A stretch of DNA of 64,000 nt. It comes from Acinetobacter wuhouensis (GTDB lineage: Bacteria > Pseudomonadota > Gammaproteobacteria > Pseudomonadales > Moraxellaceae). The stretch is taken from the NCBI RefSeq assembly GCF_001696605.3, contig NZ_CP031716.1, positions 2,914,001 through 2,978,000 of the forward strand. The letters run 5' to 3'. The notes beneath the pieces are model-generated. The model did no database searches. It had not been told where the DNA came from and worked only from the letters and a program-made list of their open reading frames with translations. Position numbers and translations under genes: made by a program. Numbering within the stretch: position 1 is the first letter of the stretch; the number at the start of each line of letters is the position of its first letter. Below are positions 47,440 through 57,589 of the stretch, piece after piece.

Positions 47440-49554
47440 CTAATCCACCAACCGTAATTTCTTTAACCTCGCCCGAATCCCACCCTCTTTACGATTATGC
47501 CGTTTCGCAATTTCCTTAATCGACAACTTTTCATCCATAAAAGCATCAATCAAACGGACTTCTTCATCCTCAGTCCATTTCTGCCCAATCATCGAATTAT
47601 CTGCTGCTTCAGTATTTGATGCTGGAACCTGTTCTTCAGCTTTTTCAATACTCACCTCAACCGAGCTTTCTATAACCTCGACCTGAGCAGCCGTTTGTTC
47701 ATATATCTCTTTAATATCGGCAAGAAAGCCTTTATTTTCACACCCTAAAATAAACAGTTTATTCTGAGCACGGGTCATACCCACATAAGCCAATTTCCGC
47801 TCAGAATCCATGTCACGGTTTTCACCAATACGTGGCATATAATCCAGTCCCACAAAAAATACATGTGGGAACTCCAGACCTTTAGAAGATTCAACATTCA
47901 TAATCTTGATTGAGTTTTTATTCAAATCCAGCGCTTTCTTTTCAGCACTGCTGAAAACCAATTCAACCTCAGTATCAGGCATATAAGTACTGAGTCTAGA
48001 CTTCAGTTCCGTCACAAAAATTTCGTATTCAGCAGACTTTGCCTGTAACACTGCAATATCTTTCGGTGCTGTATCGGATTTAAGTAACTGACGAATTTTG
48101 CGGGCAATCAGATCTGCCAAATGACGTACATCATTTTCATGATAAATACTCGGATATTCCCCTGTTTTACACTCACCTGTATCGGGGTCTAAAACACGGT
48201 CATATTCATCATTATTTTCTAGACTATCCAATGCTTTAGGATTTAAAAATGCTTTTGCTATATCCAAAATTTCTTTGGTATTACGATAGCATTTATACAG
48301 TTCAATGGGCTTTTTCCCCTGCACCTGTAAACCAACAGAACGCCAGCTCGGTTTTTTTCGGTTAAAAATATTCTGTGCAGGATCGTAGCAGAACAGAATA
48401 TTGTTGGTTTCAGCCTTCACCAGCTGAGATAAACCAATAATCCATTCCTGAGCAAAATCCTGCCCTTCATCAATCAGAATGGCATCGTACTTTTCGGTTT
48501 CAGCCAGACCGCTCTGTTCCAGATGATCCAGCAATATCTGCCCGACACGGCTGTTATAGTCCGTCTGCTTTTCATTTTTAAGCATGGACAGGTTTGCAGA
48601 TGTGATCTGCTTAACCAGACTATGGAAGTTTCTGACTTCAAGTTTTTCATTAAAGTCATCGCCAAACATATGCCGTAAATGGTTACACAGTGAATTGTTA
48701 TAACAGACCACTAAAATTTTATATTCGGGATAAATCGTTTTTAAATATTTAGCGCGACAAGCCAGCACCAGCGTTTTGCCACTACCTGCCACACCTTTTA
48801 AAATACGGTGTCCATCACCAATATTTTTCGCAATCGACTCCTGAGATAAATCAAGCGCTTTGACCTCCTGTGGCTCAACTGCAAACAGTTCATCCTGCTT
48901 AAATTCATTGACCCGAATTTCAGGAAAAATCATATAACGTAGAAATTTTTCTTCTGCGTAGCTCAGTGCTTCAAAAGGAAATGCGACGTCTTTAAATGCT
49001 GCGATCAGTTTATTTTTAAATGTTTTATTTTCAGCAACTAGGCGTAAGTCATCTTTATAAATGGTTTTATGTGCTGTTGTGATTGAAGGCAGGCTTAAGC
49101 CTATTTCATGGGCATCCTGTTCTTTCAGTTCGGTATAAATGACACAACTGCTGATCGGAAATTTGACATTGCCCTGATAAGGTCCATTCTGCTGTAAAAA
49201 TACCGCGGTCTTTTTAAATTGATTCAGAATATTCAGCATGCACTTACGCACCTGCTGTTCGGGGTTTTGTACAGGAACTGCCTTTGCATTATTTTTATTA
49301 TAAAAACGCCCTGTAAACATTTCGGGATTTAAGGTTTCAAAGCGTTCTTTTGACCAGTCTTTGACTTCGATCACCAGCAAACCATGCTCAGGCAACCATA
49401 CAATAAAATCGGTATAGCGGTTTAAAGCTTTAGGCTCATGCCAAATGATAGCATTATCATGCTGAAAAATAGTTTCAAGCAATTGATAAACCTTACGTTC
49501 CCCACTCGATGCAGACTTTAGTTGTTGTATACTGGGAGGAATCAGTTCAGCCAC
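47440..49554 (-). CDS. NERD-nuclease domain SF1 helicase (UvrD/Rep-like)
   Basis: A 704-residue fusion. The N-terminal NERD domain (residues ~15-130) has Glu19, Asp49 (YTDFIVWL) and Glu63/Lys65 (VIEVKDW), the PD-(D/E)XK core. A superfamily 1 helicase follows: Walker A GVAGSGKT, DEGQDF (II), CYDPAQNIF (III), YRNTKEIL (IV), ESSKGLEFPHVFF (V) and YVGMTRAQ (VI). The C-terminus (WTEDEEVRLIDAFMDEKLSIKEIAKRH) is a Myb/SANT- or HTH-like module found at the ends of several helicases. It probably processes DNA ends or damaged DNA. It is close to the nuclease-propeller gene, in convergent orientation. Confidence 0.87.
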   Translation of the reverse strand: MAELIPPSIQQLKSASSGERKVYQLLETIFQHDNAIIWHEPKALNRYTDFIVWLPEHGLLVIEVKDWSKERFETLNPEMFTGRFYNKNNAKAVPVQNPEQQVRKCMLNILNQFKKTAVFLQQNGPYQGNVKFPISSCVIYTELKEQDAHEIGLSLPSITTAHKTIYKDDLRLVAENKTFKNKLIAAFKDVAFPFEALSYAEEKFLRYMIFPEIRVNEFKQDELFAVEPQEVKALDLSQESIAKNIGDGHRILKGVAGSGKTLVLACRAKYLKTIYPEYKILVVCYNNSLCNHLRHMFGDDFNEKLEVRNFHSLVKQITSANLSMLKNEKQTDYNSRVGQILLDHLEQSGLAETEKYDAILIDEGQDFAQEWIIGLSQLVKAETNNILFCYDPAQNIFNRKKPSWRSVGLQVQGKKPIELYKCYRNTKEILDIAKAFLNPKALDSLENNDEYDRVLDPDTGECKTGEYPSIYHENDVRHLADLIARKIRQLLKSDTAPKDIAVLQAKSAEYEIFVTELKSRLSTYMPDTEVELVFSSAEKKALDLNKNSIKIMNVESSKGLEFPHVFFVGLDYMPRIGENRDMDSERKLAYVGMTRAQNKLFILGCENKGFLADIKEIYEQTAAQVEVIESSVEVSIEKAEEQVPASNTEAADNSMIGQKWTEDEEVRLIDAFMDEKLSIKEIAKRHNRKEGGIRARLKKLRLVD

Positions 49555-49717
49555 GAGGTTATTTACTCTTGATAGAATATTAATTTATAAATTATATTCA
49601 TTTATACGAGATATATCAAAATTTAAGAATAAAAATCAATTATTTAATTATTCTTAATAACAATTTTAACCATCAAAATAGATCATAAAACATACTCAAC
49701 AAAAGAAGTACTCCAAA

Positions 49718-49746
49718 CAAAAAGCCCACTTTTCAGCAGGCTTTCA
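49718..49746 (-). terminator. Terminator after emrB
   Basis: On the minus strand AAAGCC and GGCTTT form a stem with mismatches in its loop-proximal part, followed by TTTTG. Confidence 0.6.
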
Positions 49747-49760
49747 ATAAAACCTTCAAC

Positions 49761-51287
49761 TTAATGCGCAGCACCTGGCCCCACACTATTGGTTGGCTTA
49801 GGACACAACCAAATAATCAAACCAGCAAAGATAAAAACCATCGCAAAAATCAAAAACACATGATTGACTGAAAGCGTTAAAGCCTCTTTATCGACCAAAT
49901 TGGAAATCACCCCCAATGCAGTATCGGAGCTAAAACCATTACTCATTAACTTATTCTGAGTATCTTCAATATGCATGGTCGAAACGATTTCACTTCGAGA
50001 GAGCTTGGTATGGTCATCCCAGATTGTGACTGCAATCGAAGCACCAATCGCCCCTGCCATGGTTCGCATAAAGTTCATCAAACCTGCTGCCGAAGCCACT
50101 TCATCAGGGCGAACCACACCCAATGCAATATTGGATAATGGAATAAAGAAGAACGGTACAGCAAAACCTTGAATAATCTGTGGTAAAGCCAATGCCATAA
50201 AATCTGCATCACTGGTCCAGAATGAACGCATCAAGGTCACACCGCCCAAGATCATCAGACCAAAACTGGACAATGCCCTCGGATCATATTTGGTTGCGAG
50301 TTTTGCCACAATTGGCGACATCATCAAACTACCAAAACCCATCGTCGCCGTCAGATAACCTGCCCAAGATGCGGTATAACCTAAATTAATCTGCAACCAT
50401 TGCGGAATCAGCACGATACTGCCAAAGAATGCTGCAAAGGCAAACGCCAGAGAAATCGTCGCAATAGTAAAGCCACGGTATCGGAAAATCTGGATATTCA
50501 CGATTGGATGCTTTTCATAATATTCCCAAATGAAGAAAGCAATAAATCCAACCACCAAAATCACGGCGAGAATACAAATAAACGTACTACTAAACCAATC
50601 ACGCTCATGCCCCAAATCGAGCATTAACTGAAGTGCACCAATCCATACGATCAGCAAAGTTAAACCAATCGTATCAATTGGAAGTTTAGCAATCGGTGTT
50701 TCAGCAGTTTTCATCAAACGCATCACACCCACAGCACACAACACACCTACAGGTATGTTAATGAAGAAAATCCAATGCCATGAGAAATTATCACTGATTG
50801 TCCCCCCAAGAATTGGTCCTAAAATTGGACCAACCACGGTGGTCATCGCCCACATGCCCATCGCTTGCGAATGCTTTTCAGGAGGGAAAATACGCATCAA
50901 CAAAGTTTGACTGAGTGGCATGATTGGACCACCAAATAGCCCCTGCCCAATACGACAAATTACCAACATGGCGAGGCTATTGGATAAACCACAAAGAATG
51001 GAAAATGTCGTAAAGCCAATCAAACTAATGGTAAAGACTCGAACTGCACCAAAACGCCCTGCTAACCATCCTGTCAGAGGTACACAGATTGCTTCTGCTA
51101 CTGCATAGGAGGTAATGACCCAAGTCCCTTGAGAACTTGAAACCGCCAAACTCCCTGTAATATGTGGTACAGAGACATTGGCAATGGTCATATCGAGTAC
51201 GACCATAAAATTGGCGAGCGCTAAAAAAAATGCTGCTAAAAGTAAACGCCCGCCTTTAAGCTCACCTGAAAAAGTTGCTGTATTCAT
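49761..51287 (-). CDS. emrB: DHA2-family multidrug efflux MFS permease (EmrB-like)
   Basis: A 508-residue permease with 14 hydrophobic segments. Signatures: LDMTIANVSVPHITGSL (motif D1), WVITSYAVAEAICVPLTGWLAGRFG (motif A) and MPLSQTLLMRIFPPEK. It exports hydrophobic drugs with protons, together with an EmrA adaptor and an outer membrane channel. EmrA is encoded 6 bp upstream on the same strand. No TolC gene or regulator is adjacent. The assignment as EmrB is by family and operon partner. Confidence 0.9.
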   Translation of the reverse strand: MNTATFSGELKGGRLLLAAFFLALANFMVVLDMTIANVSVPHITGSLAVSSSQGTWVITSYAVAEAICVPLTGWLAGRFGAVRVFTISLIGFTTFSILCGLSNSLAMLVICRIGQGLFGGPIMPLSQTLLMRIFPPEKHSQAMGMWAMTTVVGPILGPILGGTISDNFSWHWIFFINIPVGVLCAVGVMRLMKTAETPIAKLPIDTIGLTLLIVWIGALQLMLDLGHERDWFSSTFICILAVILVVGFIAFFIWEYYEKHPIVNIQIFRYRGFTIATISLAFAFAAFFGSIVLIPQWLQINLGYTASWAGYLTATMGFGSLMMSPIVAKLATKYDPRALSSFGLMILGGVTLMRSFWTSDADFMALALPQIIQGFAVPFFFIPLSNIALGVVRPDEVASAAGLMNFMRTMAGAIGASIAVTIWDDHTKLSRSEIVSTMHIEDTQNKLMSNGFSSDTALGVISNLVDKEALTLSVNHVFLIFAMVFIFAGLIIWLCPKPTNSVGPGAAH

Positions 51288-51293
51288 AAGCGA

Positions 51294-52451
51294 TTACTTC
51301 GCTGTTGAGGTATCAACCTCTGCATTCATTGACAAACCAACGCGTAATGGATGTTCAGCAAGTTCTTTAGGATCAAGTTTGATACGTACAGGAAGGCGTT
51401 GAACCACTTTGATCCAGTTCCCTGTTGCATTCTGTGCAGGAATTAAGGCAAAAGCAGAACCTGTACCACCAGAGAAACCAATTACAGTACCGTGATATTC
51501 AACTTTTTTCCCATATAGATCAGAAGTTAATGTCGCTTTTTGTCCAACTTTGACATCTTTCAACTGGCTTTCTTTAAAATTCGCATCGACATAAAGTTCT
51601 GAAATCGGAACAATTTTCATCAGACTTGAACCCGCAGCAACACGTTGTCCAATTTGAATACTACGACCTGCAATCACACCATCTAGAGGTGCTTTAATTT
51701 CAGTACGTTGTAAATCTAAAAGCGCTTGATCGACAACGGCTTGAGCCGCCAAAACATCGGGTGTCGAACTTTGTGAAGTACCTCGAATTAAGGCTTCATT
51801 GGCATCTAAATTACTTTGTGCCGCTTTGCGTTTAGACTCCGTTTGTGCCAACACTGCTTTGGCAACATTCACGCTGGCTTTGGCATTATCTAAAGCACTT
51901 TGCGCTTTGCTAAATTCTTCTTTTGAAATTGCACCAGTCGCATTCAACTGCTGACGACGAGCAAATTCTTGTTGCGCTTGGGTAAAAGCCACTTCAGCTT
52001 GTGCCACTTGTGCTTTAGCACTGTTAATGTCGTCGCTACTAATCAAAATTTGAGAAGACAAAGAACTGCTATTGGCTGAACTTTGGGTAAATTGACGTTT
52101 GGCTTTTGCCAATTGCGCTTCAGCTTGAGCAAGCGCAATTTTCGCATCACGATTATCAATAATTGCAAGCACATCGCCCTTTTTCACTTGTTGTGTATCA
52201 CTGACCAATACTTTTTCAACCTGACCACTGACCATGGATGTAACCGCAGCTGTTTCAGCGCCCACATAAGCATTGTCAGTTTCTACGGTATTACCAAAAA
52301 CTAAAGCCCAAATGGCATAGAGTATTGCGATGGCAATAACGATAAAGGCAAAAATCTTCAGCATTTTTTTACGTTTTTGTTTAGCCTGCAAATCCACTTG
52401 AGCTTCAAGCTCATCATTTGGAGAGGCATTCGTAGTGGGCGCGTCAGTCAT
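51294..52451 (-). CDS. emrA: HlyD-family membrane fusion protein (EmrA-like)
   Basis: A 385-residue periplasmic adaptor. The N-terminal membrane anchor (residues ~30-52: KIFAFIVIAIAILYAIWALVF) is followed by the barrel-sandwich start TVETDNAYVGAETAAVTSMVSG, a long helical hairpin (residues ~105-225), and the lipoyl-side return APLDGVIAGRSIQIGQRVAAG. It would bridge EmrB and an outer-membrane channel. The emrB start is 6 bp after its stop, so they are translationally coupled. Confidence 0.91.
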   Translation of the reverse strand: MTDAPTTNASPNDELEAQVDLQAKQKRKKMLKIFAFIVIAIAILYAIWALVFGNTVETDNAYVGAETAAVTSMVSGQVEKVLVSDTQQVKKGDVLAIIDNRDAKIALAQAEAQLAKAKRQFTQSSANSSSLSSQILISSDDINSAKAQVAQAEVAFTQAQQEFARRQQLNATGAISKEEFSKAQSALDNAKASVNVAKAVLAQTESKRKAAQSNLDANEALIRGTSQSSTPDVLAAQAVVDQALLDLQRTEIKAPLDGVIAGRSIQIGQRVAAGSSLMKIVPISELYVDANFKESQLKDVKVGQKATLTSDLYGKKVEYHGTVIGFSGGTGSAFALIPAQNATGNWIKVVQRLPVRIKLDPKELAEHPLRVGLSMNAEVDTSTAK

Positions 52452-52686
52452 CGCATCTTCCTGGCTTACTTTAAATGGGTCAAAACATCGGTACAGTCTG
52501 TGCCACTAAGCTGAATATTTGCTTAGTGAGAATCAGGCATATATTTGATGTGATGATTCAGTCAATTTATAAAAATTGTGATGGATAATTTTACAGGTAA
52601 AAATCATATGGTGAGAATAAAAATATAACTCTAGAGTTTATCTCTATATTTTAGAATAATGTTATTGATTTTAATATTATTTTACT
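52452..52686. other. Region upstream of emrA
   Basis: About 235 bp that should hold the emrAB promoter. It has no gene on either strand; I could not single out an operator. Beyond it lie a terminator and a dyad belonging to the thioesterase gene. Confidence 0.5.
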
Positions 52687-52724
52687 CAAAAAATAAGTCA
52701 CCAAAATGCTCAATTTAGTGACTT
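52687..52724 (-). terminator. Terminator of the thioesterase gene
   Basis: On the minus strand AAGTCAC and GTGACTT form a stem extended by AAA/TTT around a short loop, followed by ATTTTTTG. Confidence 0.7.
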
Positions 52725-52742
52725 CTATTGACATAAATTATA

Positions 52743-52768
52743 CAAAGTGTACTTAAGGGTACACTTTG
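52743..52768. repeat. Perfect 10-bp inverted repeat after the thioesterase gene
   Basis: CAAAGTGTAC (52743-52752) and GTACACTTTG (52759-52768) are exact complements around TTAAGG. It lies 10 bp past the thioesterase stop and before its terminator. No T run follows on either strand, so it is not a standard terminator by itself. It could be a protein-binding dyad or an mRNA 3' end hairpin. Confidence 0.6.
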
Positions 52769-52777
52769 TCAACTTGA

Positions 52778-53305
52778 TCAATAGGCATAAGACGCGATCG
52801 CAGTTGCAATCGCCTTACCTTCATTATTCACCATAGTCATACGCATCGTACAACCTTTACGTCCCATTCTCAGCGTTTCAGCTTTGGCAATAAAATACTC
52901 ACCACGACCAGGTGCAAGATAATCAACACGCATATCCACCGTTGCCAAACGCGAAACTTTTTTCAACGTATCAGGTAATTGGTCAGGTTCTGCTCGTTTG
53001 TACAACTCGCCCATCGCCACAATTCCACCAATACTGTCGAGTAAAGTTGCAGCAACACCACCATGTAAGATTTGAAAAGCAACATTTCCAATCAGAAAAG
53101 GTTTCATTTCGATATAGCCTTCTATTTCATTATCCACCACACGCATTTGCATACTGTTGTGTGAAAAATACGGCGAACCATTAAAGGCTTTGGTGAGCTG
53201 ATTAAGCACCACATTTAGATCAGCCTTTGCGCCTAAATGTAAATTACCAGTCCACTTTTTTTGTGATTCGCTTGGTGCAGAATCAGTTTTAGGAGAATCA
53301 CTCAT
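52778..53305 (-). CDS. PaaI/YigI-like hotdog-fold thioesterase
   Basis: A 175-residue protein. A charged, probably disordered N-terminus (residues 1-22) precedes a hotdog domain with HGGVAATLLDSIGG, the 4HBT/YigI signature, then DMRVDYLAPGRGEYF and a C-terminal strand. Such enzymes hydrolyse acyl-CoA or acyl-ACP thioesters. The substrate is unknown. It is divergent from hemB with 105 bp between the two starts. Confidence 0.86.
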   Translation of the reverse strand: MSDSPKTDSAPSESQKKWTGNLHLGAKADLNVVLNQLTKAFNGSPYFSHNSMQMRVVDNEIEGYIEMKPFLIGNVAFQILHGGVAATLLDSIGGIVAMGELYKRAEPDQLPDTLKKVSRLATVDMRVDYLAPGRGEYFIAKAETLRMGRKGCTMRMTMVNNEGKAIATAIASYAY

Positions 53306-53341
53306 AAGAATTTCGAAACCAATATTGAGAAAAAAATGTAG

Positions 53342-54424
<1,083 letters not shown>

Positions 54425-54455
54425 TCGTTTTATTAGACAATTAAATATTATCTGA

Positions 54456-54652
54456 TACGCGTGAACGTCATCCGCAACGTGTTTGAGACAGGACTACTTT
54501 TGATATTCAATGTTTTTGCAACTCAATTAATCAAAAGATGGTAGTGAACGAGTTTTGCGGATGACAATGGTTTTGCCTACTTTTCCCGAAAGAAAAGTAG
54601 GTCGAGCCGAAGGCTAATCCCATCATTAAAACTTTAGATGTAAGACACCGCC
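54456..54652. repeat. Hairpin-rich repeat, copy 1
   Basis: The first of two related ~200 bp non-coding elements (the other at 57856-58052). GTCATCCGCAA (54467-54477) and TTGCGGATGAC (54555-54565) form 11-bp arms; a second hairpin CCTACTTTTC/GAAAAGTAGG (54576-54601) follows, then the shared sequence GTCGAGCCGAAGGCT and ...GATGTAAGACNCCG. It lies between hemB and thiO. It contains no reading frame that is conserved between copies. Confidence 0.75.
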
Positions 54653-54744
54653 TTAACTTCTTCTTAAATAGAATCTTATTCTAAATACATGAATATCTGT
54701 ACAAATGAATCTGATTTATAATTAAATTCGGTACAAAATACACC

Positions 54745-55851
54745 ATGCACATCGCAATCATCGGAGCTGGCGTCAGCGGCTTACTCACTGCCCTTGAACT
54801 CGTCGAACAAGGTTGTTCAGTCACTATATTTGACCAACAACAAGCAGGACATGCTGCCTCATGGGCAGGCGGTGGCATTTTGTCCCCAATGTATCCGTGG
54901 CGTTACCCACGTGAAGTCAATCACTTGGCACAATACGGTAAACAACTGTATCAACAATGGAATGAAAAACTCTTACCCGAAACAGGGATAGATTTTGAAA
55001 TCCATGAAACAGGCATGCTGATTTTTGATGAAGCTGATTTTGAAATTGGGCTCAATTACAAAGATCAATACAATGAGCCGATGCAACATTGTGAATACTT
55101 AGAACGAGAAGCTCTCGAACAAGTCAACCCACATATTTCTGAACAATTTCAGCACGCAATTTATTTTCCGCAATTGGCAAATGTGCGCAATCCACGCTTA
55201 CTCAAATCTTTAATTAGCTATTTAAAACAACATCCCAAAGTCCAAGTTTTGGAAAATACATGGATTGAAAAATTTAAGCTTCAAAATAGCCAAATCCAAT
55301 CCATTCAAACTTCAAGTGGACAACATTTTCAAGCTGATCAATTTGTGATTACAACGGGGGCTTGGTCAAACTGCTGGTCTGAACAACTGCAATTGTCAAT
55401 TCCTGTTGAGCCTGTGCAAGGTCAAATGCTCTTGTTCAAAACCCCTGAAAATTGGCTACCCACCATGTGCATGAACAATGTCATGTATCTCATTCCACGT
55501 ATGGATGGTCATGTGGTTTGCGGTTCGAGTATGAATCATCTGGGTTTTGATCAGCGCCCAAGTGTACAAACACAGCAAAATATTTATAAAGCCTGTACCG
55601 AAATGGTGCCTGAATTGGCAAATTTCCCGATCGTCAAACAATGGGCAGGATTACGTCCTAGCTCACCGACTGGTATTCCCTATATTGGACAAATGCCTGA
55701 AATCGAAAACCTTTGGGCAAACTTTGGGCATTATCGTAATGGTTTATGCATGGGACCCGCTTCTGCACAATTACTTCGTCAACTTATGCTCAAACAAGAG
55801 ACTTTGGTCGATGCAACAGCTTATTCAACACAGCGTTTAAAACCGAGCTGA
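54745..55851 (+). CDS. thiO: Glycine oxidase ThiO
   Basis: A 368-residue FAD-dependent oxidase of the D-amino-acid-oxidase family that makes dehydroglycine for thiazole synthesis in thiamine production. The FAD-binding start IAIIGAGVSGLLTALELVEQG, followed by AASWAGGGILSPMYPWRYP, and the C-terminal WAGLRPSSPTGIPYIG and HYRNGLCMGP are family marks. The genes for ThiG and ThiS are not nearby. The substrate assignment is by family. Confidence 0.9.
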   Translation: MHIAIIGAGVSGLLTALELVEQGCSVTIFDQQQAGHAASWAGGGILSPMYPWRYPREVNHLAQYGKQLYQQWNEKLLPETGIDFEIHETGMLIFDEADFEIGLNYKDQYNEPMQHCEYLEREALEQVNPHISEQFQHAIYFPQLANVRNPRLLKSLISYLKQHPKVQVLENTWIEKFKLQNSQIQSIQTSSGQHFQADQFVITTGAWSNCWSEQLQLSIPVEPVQGQMLLFKTPENWLPTMCMNNVMYLIPRMDGHVVCGSSMNHLGFDQRPSVQTQQNIYKACTEMVPELANFPIVKQWAGLRPSSPTGIPYIGQMPEIENLWANFGHYRNGLCMGPASAQLLRQLMLKQETLVDATAYSTQRLKPS

Positions 55852-55864
55852 AAGCAGAACATTG

Positions 55865-55892
55865 CCTTAATGCTAGCCAGTTAAGGTTTTTT
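55865..55892 (+). terminator. Terminator after thiO
   Basis: CCTTAA-TGCTAGCCAG-TTAAGG is followed by TTTTTT, 14 bp past the stop. Confidence 0.7.
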
Positions 55893-55894
55893 AA

Positions 55895-56040
55895 TCCTCC
55901 CTCTTGCGGAACATGTTCCTCACCTTTTTCAAAGGAGGGATGAGTAGCTCAGCTACGCAAGATTACTAAAAATCATTTTAGTTGCAAGAAGTTCCCCTCT
56001 TTTTCAAAGATGAGAAGCTAGCTTCGCAAGAGGGGAGATT
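55895..56040. repeat. Composite hairpin repeat between thiO and the TIGR01777 gene
   Basis: CCTCCCTCTT...AAGGAGGG and CCCCTCTTTTTC...GAGGGGAGA form nested hairpins, separated by AGTAGCTCAGCTAC-like palindromes and AGAAGCTAGCTTC. Its parts resemble the CCCTCTTT elements at 35.8 and 47.3 kb. It holds no gene. Confidence 0.55.
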
Positions 56041-56099
56041 TTAGGAATTTTTTCCAATAATTTTGCTTAACTGATCAGCATTAGAACATTGCCTAGAAT

Positions 56100-57002
56100 T
56101 TAATTGGGCGAATGTTGTGTAATCTGCCTTAAAGCACTTTCCAAATTTGCATATTGAAAATCAAAGCCCTCAGCAAGCAAAGCTTTGGGCTGAACATACT
56201 GACCATTTAACACCAATTGCGCTTGCTCACCCATTAGCAAACGCATCACAAAACTCGGTAATGGTAAAAAGGGTTTACGTTTTAATACATTGCCTGCAAT
56301 ACCAACAAATTGCATTTGATAAAGATGATCAGGAGCAACCACATTATAAATTTTCTGATCTGATGTACTTTGAAATAAGAATAAAATTGCTTGAATCACA
56401 TCATCCACATGCACCCAAGTCGTCGGTTGCTGACCTGAACCAATACGTCCAATTAAACCCATTTTAATCGGTAAAAGCATTTGTTGAAGCGCACCTCTTT
56501 GCCCAAATACCACACCTAAACGCATGATTTTAGTATTTTGAGTCGTATCTGCTAAAGCTTCCGCTTCCCATCGCTGACACAGTTCAGACATAAAAATGCC
56601 TTGTGCAGATGAGTTTTCGTCACACTCATTTTGCCATTGTTGGGTAGGATCTATTCCGTAATAACCAATCGCAGAACCTGAAACAATACATCGTGGCTGA
56701 ATCTGATAATCTCGCAAAGCTTGGTACAATTGCTGTGTAGTTTGAACTCGGCTATCAATCAATTGTTGTTTTCTTTGCGCTGTCCAACGACCTTGAGCGA
56801 TGCTTTCCCCTGCCAAATTCACCACATAATCAATGTGTGTATTTTCAAGTTCAGTAAAATTTTCTATCCACGTTAATTTTGCTTCTTGCGAATGTCGTTT
56901 TTGTCGAGAATAGGCGATGACCTCGAAACCATGCTGAAGTAAATAATCAACCAAATGAGTACCAATAAAACCACTCGCACCTGTGATTAAAACCTTCAGC
57001 AT
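56100..57002 (-). CDS. TIGR01777-family SDR epimerase-like protein (YfcH type)
   Basis: A 300-residue short-chain dehydrogenase-like protein. The NAD(P)-binding motif TGASGFIGTHLVDYLLQHG is at the N-terminus, then VNLAGESIAQGRWTAQRKQQLIDSRVQTT, typical of TIGR01777, and a YYGID-type catalytic region. The C-terminal domain (RKPFLPLPSFVMRLLMGEQAQLVL) is also of this family. The substrate is unknown. It lies 35 bp after the ABZJ_00895-family gene on the same strand, a likely operon. Confidence 0.9.
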   Translation of the reverse strand: MLKVLITGASGFIGTHLVDYLLQHGFEVIAYSRQKRHSQEAKLTWIENFTELENTHIDYVVNLAGESIAQGRWTAQRKQQLIDSRVQTTQQLYQALRDYQIQPRCIVSGSAIGYYGIDPTQQWQNECDENSSAQGIFMSELCQRWEAEALADTTQNTKIMRLGVVFGQRGALQQMLLPIKMGLIGRIGSGQQPTTWVHVDDVIQAILFLFQSTSDQKIYNVVAPDHLYQMQFVGIAGNVLKRKPFLPLPSFVMRLLMGEQAQLVLNGQYVQPKALLAEGFDFQYANLESALRQITQHSPN

Positions 57003-57037
57003 AAGATCACCTTTTTTGTTTTTAGCGAAGATTTAAA

Positions 57038-57487
57038 TTACGCACCAAACATTTTCAATGCCATACGTTGCGCCTGTTTACCATAAAACCAATACGTTAT
57101 TAAATATAAAGGAATCGCCAACATTAATAGCATAATCAATGTTGTACCCAGAAAACGTAAATTCGTCATATAAGCCACAAAAGTCTGCCACACTTCTGGA
57201 TCACTATGCGAAAAGATCAACACACCTGCAAAAACGCCCAAAAAGTTATAACTCCAAAAAATTAAGGTATAACCAATGGTCAATTTTTTACGTTCAGCAT
57301 CTGTCGGTGCACGGCGTTGTTGTTTTAAAAATCGCTGTAAAACAATAATCATTGCAGCCAAGTATGGAATCGCAGTTAAAACTCCGGCAATTTGATTAGG
57401 CAATAATGCAACGAGTACACCTGCAATCATGGTTAACACTAAACAAAGGATAAAAAACCATAAAAAATATTTGTTTAAAGACACCAT
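57038..57487 (-). CDS. ABZJ_00895-family membrane protein
   Basis: A 149-residue inner-membrane protein typical of Acinetobacter. The ATG at 57487 (MVSLNKYFLWFF) follows TTAGGTG; the longer reading adds three residues. Four hydrophobic segments are seen (residues ~5-30, ~34-50, ~70-92 and ~105-132) with a charged loop RFLKQQRRAPTDAERKKL. The function is unknown. It is probably co-transcribed with the TIGR01777 gene. Confidence 0.8.
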   Translation of the reverse strand: MVSLNKYFLWFFILCLVLTMIAGVLVALLPNQIAGVLTAIPYLAAMIIVLQRFLKQQRRAPTDAERKKLTIGYTLIFWSYNFLGVFAGVLIFSHSDPEVWQTFVAYMTNLRFLGTTLIMLLMLAIPLYLITYWFYGKQAQRMALKMFGA

Positions 57488-57589
57488 GAGCATCACCTAA
57501 TTGGAATGAATAAACTGATTATAAATTTTTTTTAATTTTTTTTCATTTTCTTGTCAACCAAACTGAAACCCTTGTCGTTATATAAGTAT

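Noticed and set aside
49761..52451. emrAB as part of the acquired nuclease locus
   Set aside because: Base composition and operon structure look native, and the pair is a common chromosomal efflux system.
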